From NCBI GenBank assembly GCA_900546795.1, contig UREG01000029.1, positions 1 through 18,416 on the forward strand: DNA of 18,416 bases, given 5' to 3'. The translations under genes and the position numbers were made by a program. Positions 1-7,799 of the stretch are shown here, one piece after another (position 1 is the first letter of the stretch; every line of letters starts with the position of its first letter). This DNA comes from an uncultured Veillonellaceae bacterium. Its GTDB lineage: Bacteria > Bacillota > Negativicutes > Veillonellales > Megasphaeraceae. The notes under the pieces were generated by a model that was not told where the DNA came from, made no database searches, and saw only the letters and a program-made list of their open reading frames with translations.

Positions 1-109
1 TTAAAGCGCAGTTAGCCGGTTGGAATCGTAGATACAACAACTTTCCTATGAAACCCTTGCATTGGCGTTCCCTTAATCAAGTTCTTTATCCAATACTGTA
101 ATATATCTT

Positions 110-512
110 TGATTAACCTACAGTTCACGTTCATGTATTTTTTGTTTCCTTATAGAGCACTGGCTACATAGCGCAGTCCGGCGCAGACTAGCGTGAGAGT
201 AGAAGTATCATCTGGGAAACTACCCACCACATGAGTGTGGCGGATCTCACGGTTTAACTGTTCCATAACATTGTTGGTGCGGATACGAGTCCAATGTTTA
301 CTGGCAAAATTGCAGTAGGTCAGTGTTTCTTTGATGCCATCTATTACCTTCTTTGCAGTCTCTTTCAGTTTCATAGAAGGCAGTTCCTTCACCACCACCT
401 TGGACTTCTCTCGGGCCGCTTTTTTGCTTTACTGGGCATGGATGGTCTTAAGTCTTTTGGACACTAGCTTTATCTTGGAACGCGGTGTAACGGAAAAAAT
501 ATTCCGGCAATT
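110..512 (-). pseudogene. IS256-family transposase, decayed C-terminal remnant
   Basis: Reading the minus strand from about 512 down to about 110 gives one continuous IS256 (Mutator-type) transposase C-terminus, broken by two TAA stops in the same frame (429-431 and 150-152). Recognisable segments in order are NIFSVTPRSKIKLV, TIHAQ-stop-SKKAAREKSKVVV, HWTRIRTNNVMEQLNREIR with VVGSFPD, LVCAGLRYVASAL-stop and GNKKYMN. The RTNN..E..NREIR block and the VVGSFPD block are hallmarks of the family's catalytic C-terminal part. The first stop falls where relatives usually have Glu and the second where they usually have Trp, which reads as point decay. The N-terminal two thirds, including the first catalytic Asp residues, are missing; upstream of about 512 the homology stops. 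No terminal inverted repeats were identified. The longest unbroken piece is 150-398. It is an inactive relic. Confidence 0.88.
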
Positions 513-570
513 TTTAGGAATAGGAAGGCGTTTTAACAGCAATATATTTTTATAGGGATTTTGGTATAGG

Positions 571-614
571 AATAAAAAGATCGCCTGCGGTATGGATTGC
601 CGCAGGCGGTTTTA
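571..614 (-). terminator. Rho-independent terminator after the IclR gene
   Basis: A perfect 9-bp GC-rich stem (CGCCTGCGG at 582-590, CCGCAGGCG at 600-608) encloses a 9-nt loop. On the minus strand it is followed by a T-rich run (TCTTTTTATT, 580-571), so it suits the iclR transcript ending at 643. The plus-strand side also has TTTTATTT (610-617), so it may work in both directions and shield the regulator from the IS remnant. Confidence 0.85.
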
Positions 615-642
615 TTTATCGATATTTGTTAAAGAAAATAGT

Positions 643-1410
643 TTATTTAGCCGCTATGGAGTTGGAAATAGTATAACTTTCGATTGCCGCTTTCGCTTCT
701 AAAAGAAGTTTTTTAGCTAGTTCAATTTTTTCTTCACTGGCACGGAATAAAGGCATACTGATGCTGAGCGCATAGGATTGAGTTCCTTGCAGATGAATGG
801 GAACCGCAAAGCAGCAGAGCTGGCAGGTTGCCTCTTCATATTCGGCGGCGATATGCGTTTTTTTGATATCCTGAAGCTGTTGATAAAGGACTGTCAGATC
901 AGTGATCGTATTGGGAGTGACGGGTTCCAACGGATTGGGATACAGCGCTTTCAACTCGTCAAAGGTAAGGGAGGAGAGCAATGCTTTGCCAAGAGACGTG
1001 CAATAAGCCGGCAATTTTTTCCCGATATAGGAAATAATTTTTATTGTAGGCGAGATGCGAGGTTCTTCTTTTAAAATGTAGAGTACGTCTGATCCGTCCA
1101 GTATGCCGACCTGGCACATTTCCTGAGTTTCCTGACTGATTTTTTTCATCTCTTCTTTGATATAAGGTATGAGCGCTCGGTCATGTGCGTAAGCCGCGCC
1201 AATACAGTAGGAGGCAATGCCGATGGAATATAGGTTGCCTTCCGGCTGGAGATGAAGAAAATTTTGTTGTGTCATTTCTTGCAAAATGGGAGAAATGGTG
1301 CTTTTGGGTATATGTAAAATTTCGGTTATATTCGTCAATGACAGCCCTTCCGGATGAGCCGCAAGAAGGGTAAGAATGCTGAGCACTCGCTCTGTTGGTT
1401 TATGTGCCAT
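643..1410 (-). CDS. IclR-family transcriptional regulator of the adjacent sugar-acid operon
   Basis: The 255-residue product has the usual IclR length and layout. An N-terminal winged helix-turn-helix (about residues 8-65; recognition region LTNITEILHIPKSTISPILQ) is followed by a GAF-like effector domain (about 80-245) containing the typical TSLGKALLSSL and AVPIHLQG stretches. The ATG at 1410 is preferred over the in-frame ATG at 1428, because GGAGG (1418-1422) sits 7 nt upstream of 1410 and the longer reading would run through it. It is transcribed away from a dehydratase/permease/aldolase operon. An IclR gene (yjhI) also accompanies the related E. coli yjhFGH genes. It probably represses the operon until a sugar acid or its keto-deoxy product binds. 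The ligand is inferred from the neighbours only. Confidence 0.9.
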   Translation of the reverse strand: MAHKPTERVLSILTLLAAHPEGLSLTNITEILHIPKSTISPILQEMTQQNFLHLQPEGNLYSIGIASYCIGAAYAHDRALIPYIKEEMKKISQETQEMCQVGILDGSDVLYILKEEPRISPTIKIISYIGKKLPAYCTSLGKALLSSLTFDELKALYPNPLEPVTPNTITDLTVLYQQLQDIKKTHIAAEYEEATCQLCCFAVPIHLQGTQSYALSISMPLFRASEEKIELAKKLLLEAKAAIESYTISNSIAAK

Positions 1411-1444
1411 GCTAAGGCCTCCAATCATTGGAATGTATTTATCA

Positions 1445-1472
1445 ATTATAGCAAAGAAATATGTCCTTGCAA
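1445..1472 (-). promoter_or_regulatory. Sigma-A promoter of the IclR gene
   Basis: On the minus strand TTGCAA (1472-1467) and a perfect TATAAT (1450-1445) are 16 nt apart. Transcription would start near 1438, giving a short leader of about 28 nt that contains the GGAGG of the 1410 start. Confidence 0.7.
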
Positions 1473-1521
1473 AGAAGTAGTAAATAGTTATAAGAAAAAT
1501 AAAATTTTTGCATTTAAATTA

Positions 1522-1550
1522 TTGATTTGAGAATCGAAGTATGATATATT
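1522..1550 (+). promoter_or_regulatory. Sigma-A promoter of the sugar-acid operon
   Basis: TTGATT (1522-1527) and TATATT (1545-1550) are separated by exactly 17 nt. The start would lie near 1557, immediately before the tandem repeats at 1562-1591, leaving a leader of about 75 nt before the dehydratase ATG. Confidence 0.65.
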
Positions 1551-1561
1551 GTTGCCATGAA

Positions 1562-1591
1562 GTTCGTATATAAGTAACGTGGTTCGTATAT
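1562..1591. promoter_or_regulatory. Tandem 10-bp repeat, candidate IclR operator
   Basis: GTTCGTATAT occurs twice (1562-1571 and 1582-1591), with 20 bp between starts, about two helical turns, so both copies face the same side of the DNA. They lie just downstream of the predicted start of the operon transcript, where a bound repressor would block RNA polymerase. Assignment to the neighbouring IclR protein is inference. Confidence 0.5.
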
Positions 1592-1630
1592 GCGGAAGAA
1601 AAAATAATTTGGTTAAAGGAAGTGGAAGGT

Positions 1631-3607
1631 ATGTCAATCAACAGTTTGTATGCAAATGAAGCGAAATCTTTGTATCAGGCGGCAACCCATGCAGATGGTC
1701 CGAAAGGCGAGCTGCCTCTTACTCCGGAGCTGCTGCGCGAGTCTCCGAGCGGCAATATTTTTGGGATGACTGTAAATGCCGGTATGGGTTGGGATCCTGC
1801 AGCGCTGGCAAATGGCGATGTGATGATTATCAGCACGTTGGGCGGTCTTCATACGAGTGATGGCAAGACATTGGCGGTTGGGCTGCATAATGGTCATTTT
1901 CAATTGGATATTCAAATGGCCGCTGCCGCAGAAGAGTTCCAGAAAATGGGCTTGGTTCCGCATGCGGCATATGTAACGGATCCTTGTGACGGCCGTTCGC
2001 AGGGAACGACGGGGATGTTTGATTCACTGCCGTACCGGAACGATGCGGCGATGGTCATGCGCCGTCTGGTTCGCTCCCTTCCTACGCGCCGGGCTGTGGT
2101 TGGCGTGGCTACTTGCGATAAGGGACTGCCGGCAATGATGATGGCTTTGGCTGGTATGCATGATATCCCGACGATTTGTGTTCCCGGCGGCGGTACGCTG
2201 ATGGCAAATGACAGCGAAGATATGGGTACGGTACAGACGATTGGCGTTCGATATGCAAATGACGAGATTTCTCTGGAATATGCGAAACGGGTAGGGTGCA
2301 GCGCCTGTGCTTGTGCCGGCGGCGGATGTCAGTTTTTTGGAACGGCGGGAACGTCGCAGGTTATTGCAGAAGGTTTGGGATTGGCATTGCCCCATTCTGC
2401 ACTGGCTCCTTCCGGTCAGGAAATTTGGAAAGAAGTAGCAAGAAAATCCGCTGTTGCCGTTATGGATATGGAAAAACGCGGCATTACGACAAAAGATATT
2501 TTGACGGATAAAGCGATCGAGAATGCGATGATCATTCATGCGGCTTGCGGCGGTTCGACGAATATGCTTCTGCATCTGCCGGCAATTGCTCATGCGGCAG
2601 GCTGTAAGATCCCGACGGTTCATGATTGGGCGCGGATTAATAAAGAAGTGCCTCGTCTGGTGAGCGTGCTGCCGATCGGTCCGGTAAACTATCCGACGGT
2701 AGACGTATTTATGGCTGGCGGTGTGCCGGAAGTTATGCTCCATCTGCGTAAGCTTGGTTTGCTGCATGAAGATGTGCTGACAGTAACAGGCAGTACGCTG
2801 GGTGAAAACTTGGATTGGTGGGAACAGTCGGAACGGCGTCATGCTTGTCGGAAACAGCTGCTGGAAGCAGATAACCTGGATCCGGATGAAGTGATTTTCT
2901 CGCCGGAAGAAGCAAAGAAAAAAGGGATCGGTTCTACGGTAACGTTCCCGGTAGGCAATATCGCTCCGGAAGGTTCCGTTGTTAAATCTACTGCGATCGA
3001 CCCGTCTGTGATTGATGATGACCATGTATTCCGTCATACGGCGAAAGTAAAAATATTTACTTCGGAAAAAGCGGCGATTGCTGCGCTGAAAGAAGCTGGC
3101 CGCATCGTTGCCGGCGATATTATGATCGTAATGGGCGGCGGCCCAATGGGAACGGGTATGGAAGAAACGTATCAGCTGACTTCGGCCTTGAAGCATTTGC
3201 CTTTCGGCAAACATGTATCGCTGATTACTGACGCTCGGTTCTCCGGAGTATCTACCGGTGCTTGCTTTGGCCATGTTGGGCCGGAAGCGATGGCTGGCGG
3301 TCCGATCGGTAAACTGCGGGACGGCGATATCGTAGAAATCATCGTGGATACGGTAAAACTGGAGGGCAGCCTGAACTTTATCGGTACAGAAGAACAGCCG
3401 ATGACGTATGAAGAAGGGGCAGCTGAATTGGCACGGCGCGAATCGAATCCGAATGTTCATGCCGACGACGATTTGCCGGACGATACCCGCCTTTGGGCAG
3501 CGCTTCAAGATGTAAGCGGCGGTACCTGGCGCGGCACAGTATACGATGTAGATCGTATTATTGAAGTGCTGAATGCCGGCAAAAAAGCTCTTGGTTTGAC
3601 TAAATAA
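1631..3607 (+). CDS. yjhG: YjhG/YagF-type D-xylonate (aldonate) dehydratase
   Basis: The 658-residue product is an IlvD/Edd-family dehydratase that lines up over its whole length with E. coli YjhG/YagF as I recall them. The shared blocks include THADGPKGELPL, NAGMGWDP, DPCDGRSQGTTGMFDSLPYR, CDKGLPAMMMAL, GTAGTSQVIAEGLGLALPHS, LLHEDVLTVTGSTL and DARFSGVSTGACFGHVGPEA. E. coli YjhG/YagF dehydrate D-xylonate to 2-keto-3-deoxy-D-xylonate in the cytoplasm. Cys162 (in CDKG) and Cys233 (in GGCQFFG) fit two of the family's Fe-S ligands; Cys119 is a candidate third. The ATG at 1631 aligns with the E. coli start and has an AGGAAG 8 nt upstream; the GTG at 1622 is less likely. It is the first gene of the operon, 24 nt before the permease. 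The exact aldonate (xylonate, or perhaps a hexonate) cannot be read from sequence. Confidence 0.93.
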   Translation: MSINSLYANEAKSLYQAATHADGPKGELPLTPELLRESPSGNIFGMTVNAGMGWDPAALANGDVMIISTLGGLHTSDGKTLAVGLHNGHFQLDIQMAAAAEEFQKMGLVPHAAYVTDPCDGRSQGTTGMFDSLPYRNDAAMVMRRLVRSLPTRRAVVGVATCDKGLPAMMMALAGMHDIPTICVPGGGTLMANDSEDMGTVQTIGVRYANDEISLEYAKRVGCSACACAGGGCQFFGTAGTSQVIAEGLGLALPHSALAPSGQEIWKEVARKSAVAVMDMEKRGITTKDILTDKAIENAMIIHAACGGSTNMLLHLPAIAHAAGCKIPTVHDWARINKEVPRLVSVLPIGPVNYPTVDVFMAGGVPEVMLHLRKLGLLHEDVLTVTGSTLGENLDWWEQSERRHACRKQLLEADNLDPDEVIFSPEEAKKKGIGSTVTFPVGNIAPEGSVVKSTAIDPSVIDDDHVFRHTAKVKIFTSEKAAIAALKEAGRIVAGDIMIVMGGGPMGTGMEETYQLTSALKHLPFGKHVSLITDARFSGVSTGACFGHVGPEAMAGGPIGKLRDGDIVEIIVDTVKLEGSLNFIGTEEQPMTYEEGAAELARRESNPNVHADDDLPDDTRLWAALQDVSGGTWRGTVYDVDRIIEVLNAGKKALGLTK

Positions 3608-3631
3608 TACTGACAGGTAAGGAGAATCGTT

Positions 3632-4978
3632 ATGCCATTGTTGATTACCGCGATATCGGTCGCATTGCTGATATTGCTCATCTCTAAATTTAAATTAAAT
3701 ACCTTTGTATCCTTGCTGATCGTGTCCGTGTTTGCGGCAATTTGTTTCGGTATACCGCTGCTGAAAATCTCCAACCTGCTGGAAAAAGGGATCGGCGGCA
3801 CGCTGGGGCATATTGCGCTGATTTTTGGGCTGGGAGCCATGCTGGGTCGGTTAGTAGCCGACGCCGGCGGCGCACAGCGGATTTCCCTGACCCTTATCGA
3901 TTGGTTTGGAGAAAAGAAGATTCAGTGGGCCGTATTGGCAGCTTCCTTTATCGTAGGTATTGCCATGTTCTTTGAAGTGGGACTGGTGCTGCTTTTACCA
4001 ATTATTTTTACGATTGCCAAAGAAATGAAAGTAACGCCGATTTATTTAGGGATTCCCATGCTGGCGTCTTTGCTTTCGGCTCATTGTTTCCTGCCGCCGC
4101 ATCCGGGGCCGACGGTCATTGCCGGAGAATACGGCGCTGATCTGGGAAGCGTCTTGTTTTACGGCGTATTGATTGCGATCCCTACGGTAATTCTGACGGG
4201 GCCTCTTTTTACGATCGTTGCAAAGAAGCTGGCTCCGACGGCATTTGAAAAAGCCGGAGATATTACGGCGCTGGGAAAAGTACGGCAGTTCACAGATGAA
4301 GAAATGCCTGGATTTGGCGTAAGTTTATTTACGGCTATGCTGCCGATTATCTTGATGATGGTGGCAACTTTCGGCAAAATGCTGCTGGATGTGGGCTTGG
4401 TCGAAGAAAATTTCCTGTTTGATGTGATTGAATTTGTCGGTATGCCGTCGATTGCCATGATCATCTCTATTTTAGTGGCCATGTATACGATGGGGATACA
4501 GCGGGATATTCCTGTAAAAGAAATTATGGGTTCCTGCGGAGCGGCGATTTCCGGTATCGGTATGATGCTGCTGATCATCGGAGGCGGCGGAGCCTTTAAA
4601 CAGGTGCTTATCGACGGCGGCGTTGGACAGTATATCGCGCTGTTGTTTGATGGCGTGACGATTTCGCCGATTATCCTGGCTTGGACGGTAGCGGCAATTT
4701 TGCGTATCGCTCTGGGTTCGGCAACCGTGGCGGCTTTATCCACTTCAGGGTTGGTGCTGCCGATGCTGGGCGCCTATGATGTGAACTTGGCATTGGTAAC
4801 GCTGGCAACCGGCGCAGGGAGTACGATTGCTTCCCACGTAAATGACGCGGGATTCTGGATGATTAAAGAATATTTCGGCCTTTCCATGAAGGAAACGTTT
4901 ATGACTTGGACGGTCATGGCTACATTGCAGGCCGTGCTGGGTCTCATATTTATCCTTATTGTGGATGCCGTAATATAA
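3632..4978 (+). CDS. GntP-family sugar-acid permease (YjhF-like)
   Basis: The 448-residue, very hydrophobic protein has the normal GntP-family size and about 12-14 predicted membrane segments. Family blocks are visible: KLNTFVSLLIVS near residue 21, GIGGTLGHIALIFGLGAMLG (53-72), FFEVGLVLLLPIIF, the PPHPGP turn (155-160) followed by AGEYGADLG, IIGGGGAFKQVLIDGGVG, and a C-terminal GSATVAALSTSGL / GAGSTIASHVNDAGFW. GntP permeases import gluconate and related aldonates in symport with protons across the inner membrane. AAGGAG lies before the ATG. Its place between the dehydratase and the aldolase matches the E. coli yjhFGH gene set, so it most likely imports the substrate of that pathway. Substrate choice is inferred from context. 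Confidence 0.92.
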   Translation: MPLLITAISVALLILLISKFKLNTFVSLLIVSVFAAICFGIPLLKISNLLEKGIGGTLGHIALIFGLGAMLGRLVADAGGAQRISLTLIDWFGEKKIQWAVLAASFIVGIAMFFEVGLVLLLPIIFTIAKEMKVTPIYLGIPMLASLLSAHCFLPPHPGPTVIAGEYGADLGSVLFYGVLIAIPTVILTGPLFTIVAKKLAPTAFEKAGDITALGKVRQFTDEEMPGFGVSLFTAMLPIILMMVATFGKMLLDVGLVEENFLFDVIEFVGMPSIAMIISILVAMYTMGIQRDIPVKEIMGSCGAAISGIGMMLLIIGGGGAFKQVLIDGGVGQYIALLFDGVTISPIILAWTVAAILRIALGSATVAALSTSGLVLPMLGAYDVNLALVTLATGAGSTIASHVNDAGFWMIKEYFGLSMKETFMTWTVMATLQAVLGLIFILIVDAVI

Positions 4979-5007
4979 ATATAGGGATGTTTTAGGAGGA
5001 ACATAAC

Positions 5008-5904
5008 ATGCTGAAATTAAAAGGTGTCTATACGCCGGTCATTACGATCATGAAAGAAGACGGCGCTATTGATTTCGAAAATATGGAAAAACATTTGAAT
5101 CACCTGACAGAAACGGGTATCCACGGTTTGCTGCTGTTCGGCAGCCTGGGTGAATTCTATGCGGTATCGATGGAAGAAAAGAAACAATTGATCGATACGG
5201 CGGTGCGGGTGGTCAACCATCGGACTAAAGTGCTGGTTGGCGTGGGCGACACATCGCTGGAACGAGTGCTGGAGCTGGCAAAATATGCGCAGCAGGCCGG
5301 TGCAGACGGCATCAACGTCGTATCCCCGTACTATTTCGGACCGACGGAAGATAGTGCAATCGCTTATTTCGGCCGCATTGCTTCTGAAGTAGACTTGCCG
5401 ATACAGATCTACAACTTCCCGGATCGGGTAGGGGCAGATCTTACGCCGCGGGTGCTTCAGAAATTGGCGGCAGCGTATCCGAATATCGTAGGGGTAAAAG
5501 ATACGGTAGATAACATCAGCCATACCAGAAAAGTGATTCAGGCAGTCAAAGCGGTCAATCCGGACTTTTCCGTTCTTTCCGGATTTGATGAATATTACCT
5601 GGTCAACCGTGTGTCCGGCGGCGACGGCGTATTGTGCGGTTTGACGAATATCGTGCCGGAATTGTTCGTGGCATATCATAAAGCCTATGAAGAAAAAGAT
5701 TTTGCCGTTACGGAAGCCTGCGCTAAGAAAATCTCTAAACTCATGAGTATATATGAAGCGACGGGATTATTTATCACCGCGGTAAAAGCGGCAGTCAAAG
5801 CACAGGGACTCGATATCTCCACGTATACGAGAGAGCCGGGACTTCCCATTACAGAAGAAGAGTATGCCCGCATACAGGAAATCCTGCGGGACGCCCTCCA
5901 ATAA
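5008..5904 (+). CDS. 2-keto-3-deoxy-aldonate aldolase, DapA/NAL superfamily (YjhH/YagE-like)
   Basis: The 298-residue class I aldolase has the DapA/N-acetylneuraminate lyase fold. The pyruvate-binding GSLGE motif is at residues 45-49, the catalytic Tyr135 in IYNFP, and the Schiff-base Lys164 in VGVKDT. YjhH and YagE of E. coli cleave 2-keto-3-deoxy acids to pyruvate plus an aldehyde (glycolaldehyde from the xylonate-derived C5 compound), the last step of a non-phosphorylating route. AGGAGG precedes the ATG. It is the last gene of the operon and is followed at once by a strong terminator. Dihydrodipicolinate synthase is a possible alternative, but the sugar-acid neighbours and the absence of lysine-pathway genes argue against it. 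Confidence 0.9.
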   Translation: MLKLKGVYTPVITIMKEDGAIDFENMEKHLNHLTETGIHGLLLFGSLGEFYAVSMEEKKQLIDTAVRVVNHRTKVLVGVGDTSLERVLELAKYAQQAGADGINVVSPYYFGPTEDSAIAYFGRIASEVDLPIQIYNFPDRVGADLTPRVLQKLAAAYPNIVGVKDTVDNISHTRKVIQAVKAVNPDFSVLSGFDEYYLVNRVSGGDGVLCGLTNIVPELFVAYHKAYEEKDFAVTEACAKKISKLMSIYEATGLFITAVKAAVKAQGLDISTYTREPGLPITEEEYARIQEILRDALQ

Positions 5905-5913
5905 GAAGACCAG

Positions 5914-5949
5914 AAAAAGCACCGAGATGAAATGTCTCGGTGCTTTTTT
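5914..5949. terminator. Bidirectional terminator between the aldolase and rlmI genes
   Basis: GCACCGAGA (5919-5927) pairs perfectly with TCTCGGTGC (5935-5943) around a 7-nt loop. It is flanked by AAAAA (5914-5918) and TTTTTT (5944-5949), so it ends the plus-strand operon and equally the minus-strand rlmI transcript that stops at 5959. Confidence 0.92.
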
Positions 5950-5958
5950 GTTTGTGGG

Positions 5959-7182
5959 TTAGACCACTTGAAAGAGATAAAATTTTAGATAATACGTTTC
6001 CGGAACGTTCCATAGATAAGGGTGATCCGGGGACTGTTGCCGCGCTTCAATCTGACGAAGGGTAACGGCGGCGTCTTTGGCCGCATCGTGCAGCATTTTT
6101 AAGAAAAGTTCTTCTTTCATGAAGTGCGAGCAGGAGCAGGTAGCTAAATACCCGCCGCGAGGCAGGAGTTTCATGGCTTTTAAATTGATTTCCTTGTAGC
6201 CGCGGATTGCATTGCGGACCGTCTGGCTGGATTTGGTAAATGCCGGCGGATCCAATATGATAAAATCGTAGTCTCTGCATTTTGTTTGGCTCAATTCCGT
6301 CAGCAGATCAAATACATTGGCTTCTTTTCCTTTGACGATCTGGTCTAAGCCGTTGATTTTAGCGTTATGATCGGTCATGGCAACGGCGTCGGCGGAAATA
6401 TCCACTGCCGTTACCGAAGCTGCGCCGCCTTTAGCCGCGTTTAAGGCAAAGGAGCCGGTATGGGTGAAGCAGTCCAGTACATGACGGCCCTTCGCGATAC
6501 GGGAAACTGCTTGGCGATTGTATTTCTGATCGAGAAAGAAGCCGGTTTTCTGCCCGTTTTCTACATCGACAGTATAGCGGATTCCATTTTCAATGATATC
6601 GGTCGTCGTTGGACAGGGGCCGGGAAGGAGAGCGGTCTGATAGAATCCTTTCGTTTCTTCCAGGCCTTCCAGCCGGCAGATTTTTACGTCGTTTCGTTCG
6701 TATACGCCGCGGATGATTTCGCCTTGTTCTAAAAGGATTTTTATAAGAAGATCAAAAATCATCTGCTTTCGCACCTCGATGCCCAGAGAAAGGGTCTGGG
6801 TTACCAGGATATCGTTGAACCGATCGACCGTCAGCCCCGGGAAGGTGTCTGCTTCACCAAAAATAAGGCGGCAGCATTTAAAATCATCGCCGGGCATGAC
6901 CGTGCGGCGGTAGTCGATGGCGTAGCGGAGACGCCGTTCCCAAAATGCTTCGTCAAACGTATCGTTGGCATTGGCAGAAAGAATGCGGACCCGGATTTTG
7001 GAATGGTCGTTTACAAAACCGGTGCCGATATACTTCCCTTTTTGGGAAAGGACGTCGACGAGATCGCCGTTGGAATACGTGCCTTCGATATGAGTAATTT
7101 CTTCGCCGAACACCCAGGGATGGCCGGAACGGGCGGCTTTTTCGCCTTTGGGAGTAATATAAAATTTAGGGTAAGAACGCAT
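5959..7182 (-). CDS. rlmI: RlmI-like 23S rRNA (cytosine-C5) methyltransferase
   Basis: The 407-residue protein has the RlmI architecture. An N-terminal PUA RNA-binding domain (about 4-75, starting YPKFYITPKGEKAARSGHPW) is followed by a central region and a Rossmann-type SAM methyltransferase domain. Motifs are VENGQKTGFFLDQ (207-219), the SAM-binding DCFTHTGSFAL (237-247), acidic D261 in AVDIS, DPPAF (311-315) and CSCSHFM (349-355). E. coli RlmI makes m5C1962 in 23S rRNA; the exact target base here is inferred. A GAGAGG lies before the ATG. The gene is 17 nt downstream of the 177-residue hypothetical gene and probably shares its promoter. Confidence 0.9.
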   Translation of the reverse strand: MRSYPKFYITPKGEKAARSGHPWVFGEEITHIEGTYSNGDLVDVLSQKGKYIGTGFVNDHSKIRVRILSANANDTFDEAFWERRLRYAIDYRRTVMPGDDFKCCRLIFGEADTFPGLTVDRFNDILVTQTLSLGIEVRKQMIFDLLIKILLEQGEIIRGVYERNDVKICRLEGLEETKGFYQTALLPGPCPTTTDIIENGIRYTVDVENGQKTGFFLDQKYNRQAVSRIAKGRHVLDCFTHTGSFALNAAKGGAASVTAVDISADAVAMTDHNAKINGLDQIVKGKEANVFDLLTELSQTKCRDYDFIILDPPAFTKSSQTVRNAIRGYKEINLKAMKLLPRGGYLATCSCSHFMKEELFLKMLHDAAKDAAVTLRQIEARQQSPDHPYLWNVPETYYLKFYLFQVV

Positions 7183-7199
7183 GATAACCTCTCTGCTGT

Positions 7200-7733
7200 T
7201 TAGTTGATATGTTTAGATGAAGACTGCATTTCGCTGAATGTGCCGGCAAGGGAAGAGTCCTTCGTTTCATCGACGTCGTTCAGCACGCTGATGATCGCCA
7301 TGGTAGGGATCATATTGATGCCAAAATGCAGCATTGCCCGGTAATACAGGCCTAAATCGGTGGTGACATGGGCATTTTCCAATTTCGTATGGAGCTCTTC
7401 GCAGCTGTTGCCGATCAGAAGCTGATAATTATGGATCGCTTTCATGTCTAACTTGTGTGTTTTGTAGTACGCGTCATGAAGGAAAATTCCTAATTTTCCC
7501 AGGTCATTGAAAAATGGATCGAAGATATCGCCCCAGTAATGAAAAATTTTTTCTTGTTCTTCTTCGCTGGCATTGCAGCCGTCTTCTTCATGACAGCATT
7601 CTGCATGTTCGGAAGGCTGGGAAAACAGTTCTGCCTCTATCAGATTTTCTACCATGGATTTTAGTGCTTCCGTGTAGAAATTGTAGGCCAGGATTCCTTC
7701 ATTTCGAAGAATAGGCAATTCATTGTTGTTCAT
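7200..7733 (-). CDS. Hypothetical protein, unrecognised family
   Basis: A 177-residue acidic protein that I cannot assign. It has no signal peptide. The middle (about 62-150) looks helical and aromatic-rich (FHYWGDIFDPFFNDLGKLG, DAYYKTHKL, HNYQLLIGNS). A His/Cys cluster, HAECCHEEDGC (His43, Cys46, Cys47, His48, Cys53), may bind a metal, and the last 20 residues are Ser-rich and probably disordered. Coding is supported by a good AAGGAG 7-8 nt before the ATG, a clean promoter upstream, and close spacing to rlmI. The co-transcription suggests an accessory or housekeeping role but gives no function. Confidence 0.75.
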   Translation of the reverse strand: MNNNELPILRNEGILAYNFYTEALKSMVENLIEAELFSQPSEHAECCHEEDGCNASEEEQEKIFHYWGDIFDPFFNDLGKLGIFLHDAYYKTHKLDMKAIHNYQLLIGNSCEELHTKLENAHVTTDLGLYYRAMLHFGINMIPTMAIISVLNDVDETKDSSLAGTFSEMQSSSKHIN

Positions 7734-7768
7734 TGGAATAGACTCCTTAATTTCTAATATTTACATCT

Positions 7769-7797
7769 ATTATACGGTAACTTTCTCGATTTCACAA
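7769..7797 (-). promoter_or_regulatory. Promoter of the hypothetical-rlmI pair
   Basis: On the minus strand TTGTGA (7797-7792) and a perfect TATAAT (7774-7769) are exactly 17 nt apart. Transcription would start near 7762, about 28 nt before the ATG at 7733. The promoter abuts the stop codon of the ABC permease upstream. No terminator was seen between them, so read-through from the efflux operon is also possible. Confidence 0.72.
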
Positions 7798-7799
7798 CA

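Noticed and set aside
1..149. A possible further open frame after the last transposase stop
   Set aside because: Only GNKKYMN resembles the IS256 C-terminus; the remaining residues match nothing I know and have no start or ribosome site.
2024..3508. A 494-codon open frame on the minus strand inside the dehydratase gene
   Set aside because: It lies opposite a clear YjhG homologue, its translation is low-complexity in Arg/His/Phe with no domain, and it lacks a ribosome site. It is a codon-bias shadow.
643..5950. An undescribed defence or mobile system around the IS relic
   Set aside because: All genes here are recognisable metabolic or regulatory families. No nuclease, toxin, reverse transcriptase, integrase or CRISPR-like repeat was seen anywhere in the window.
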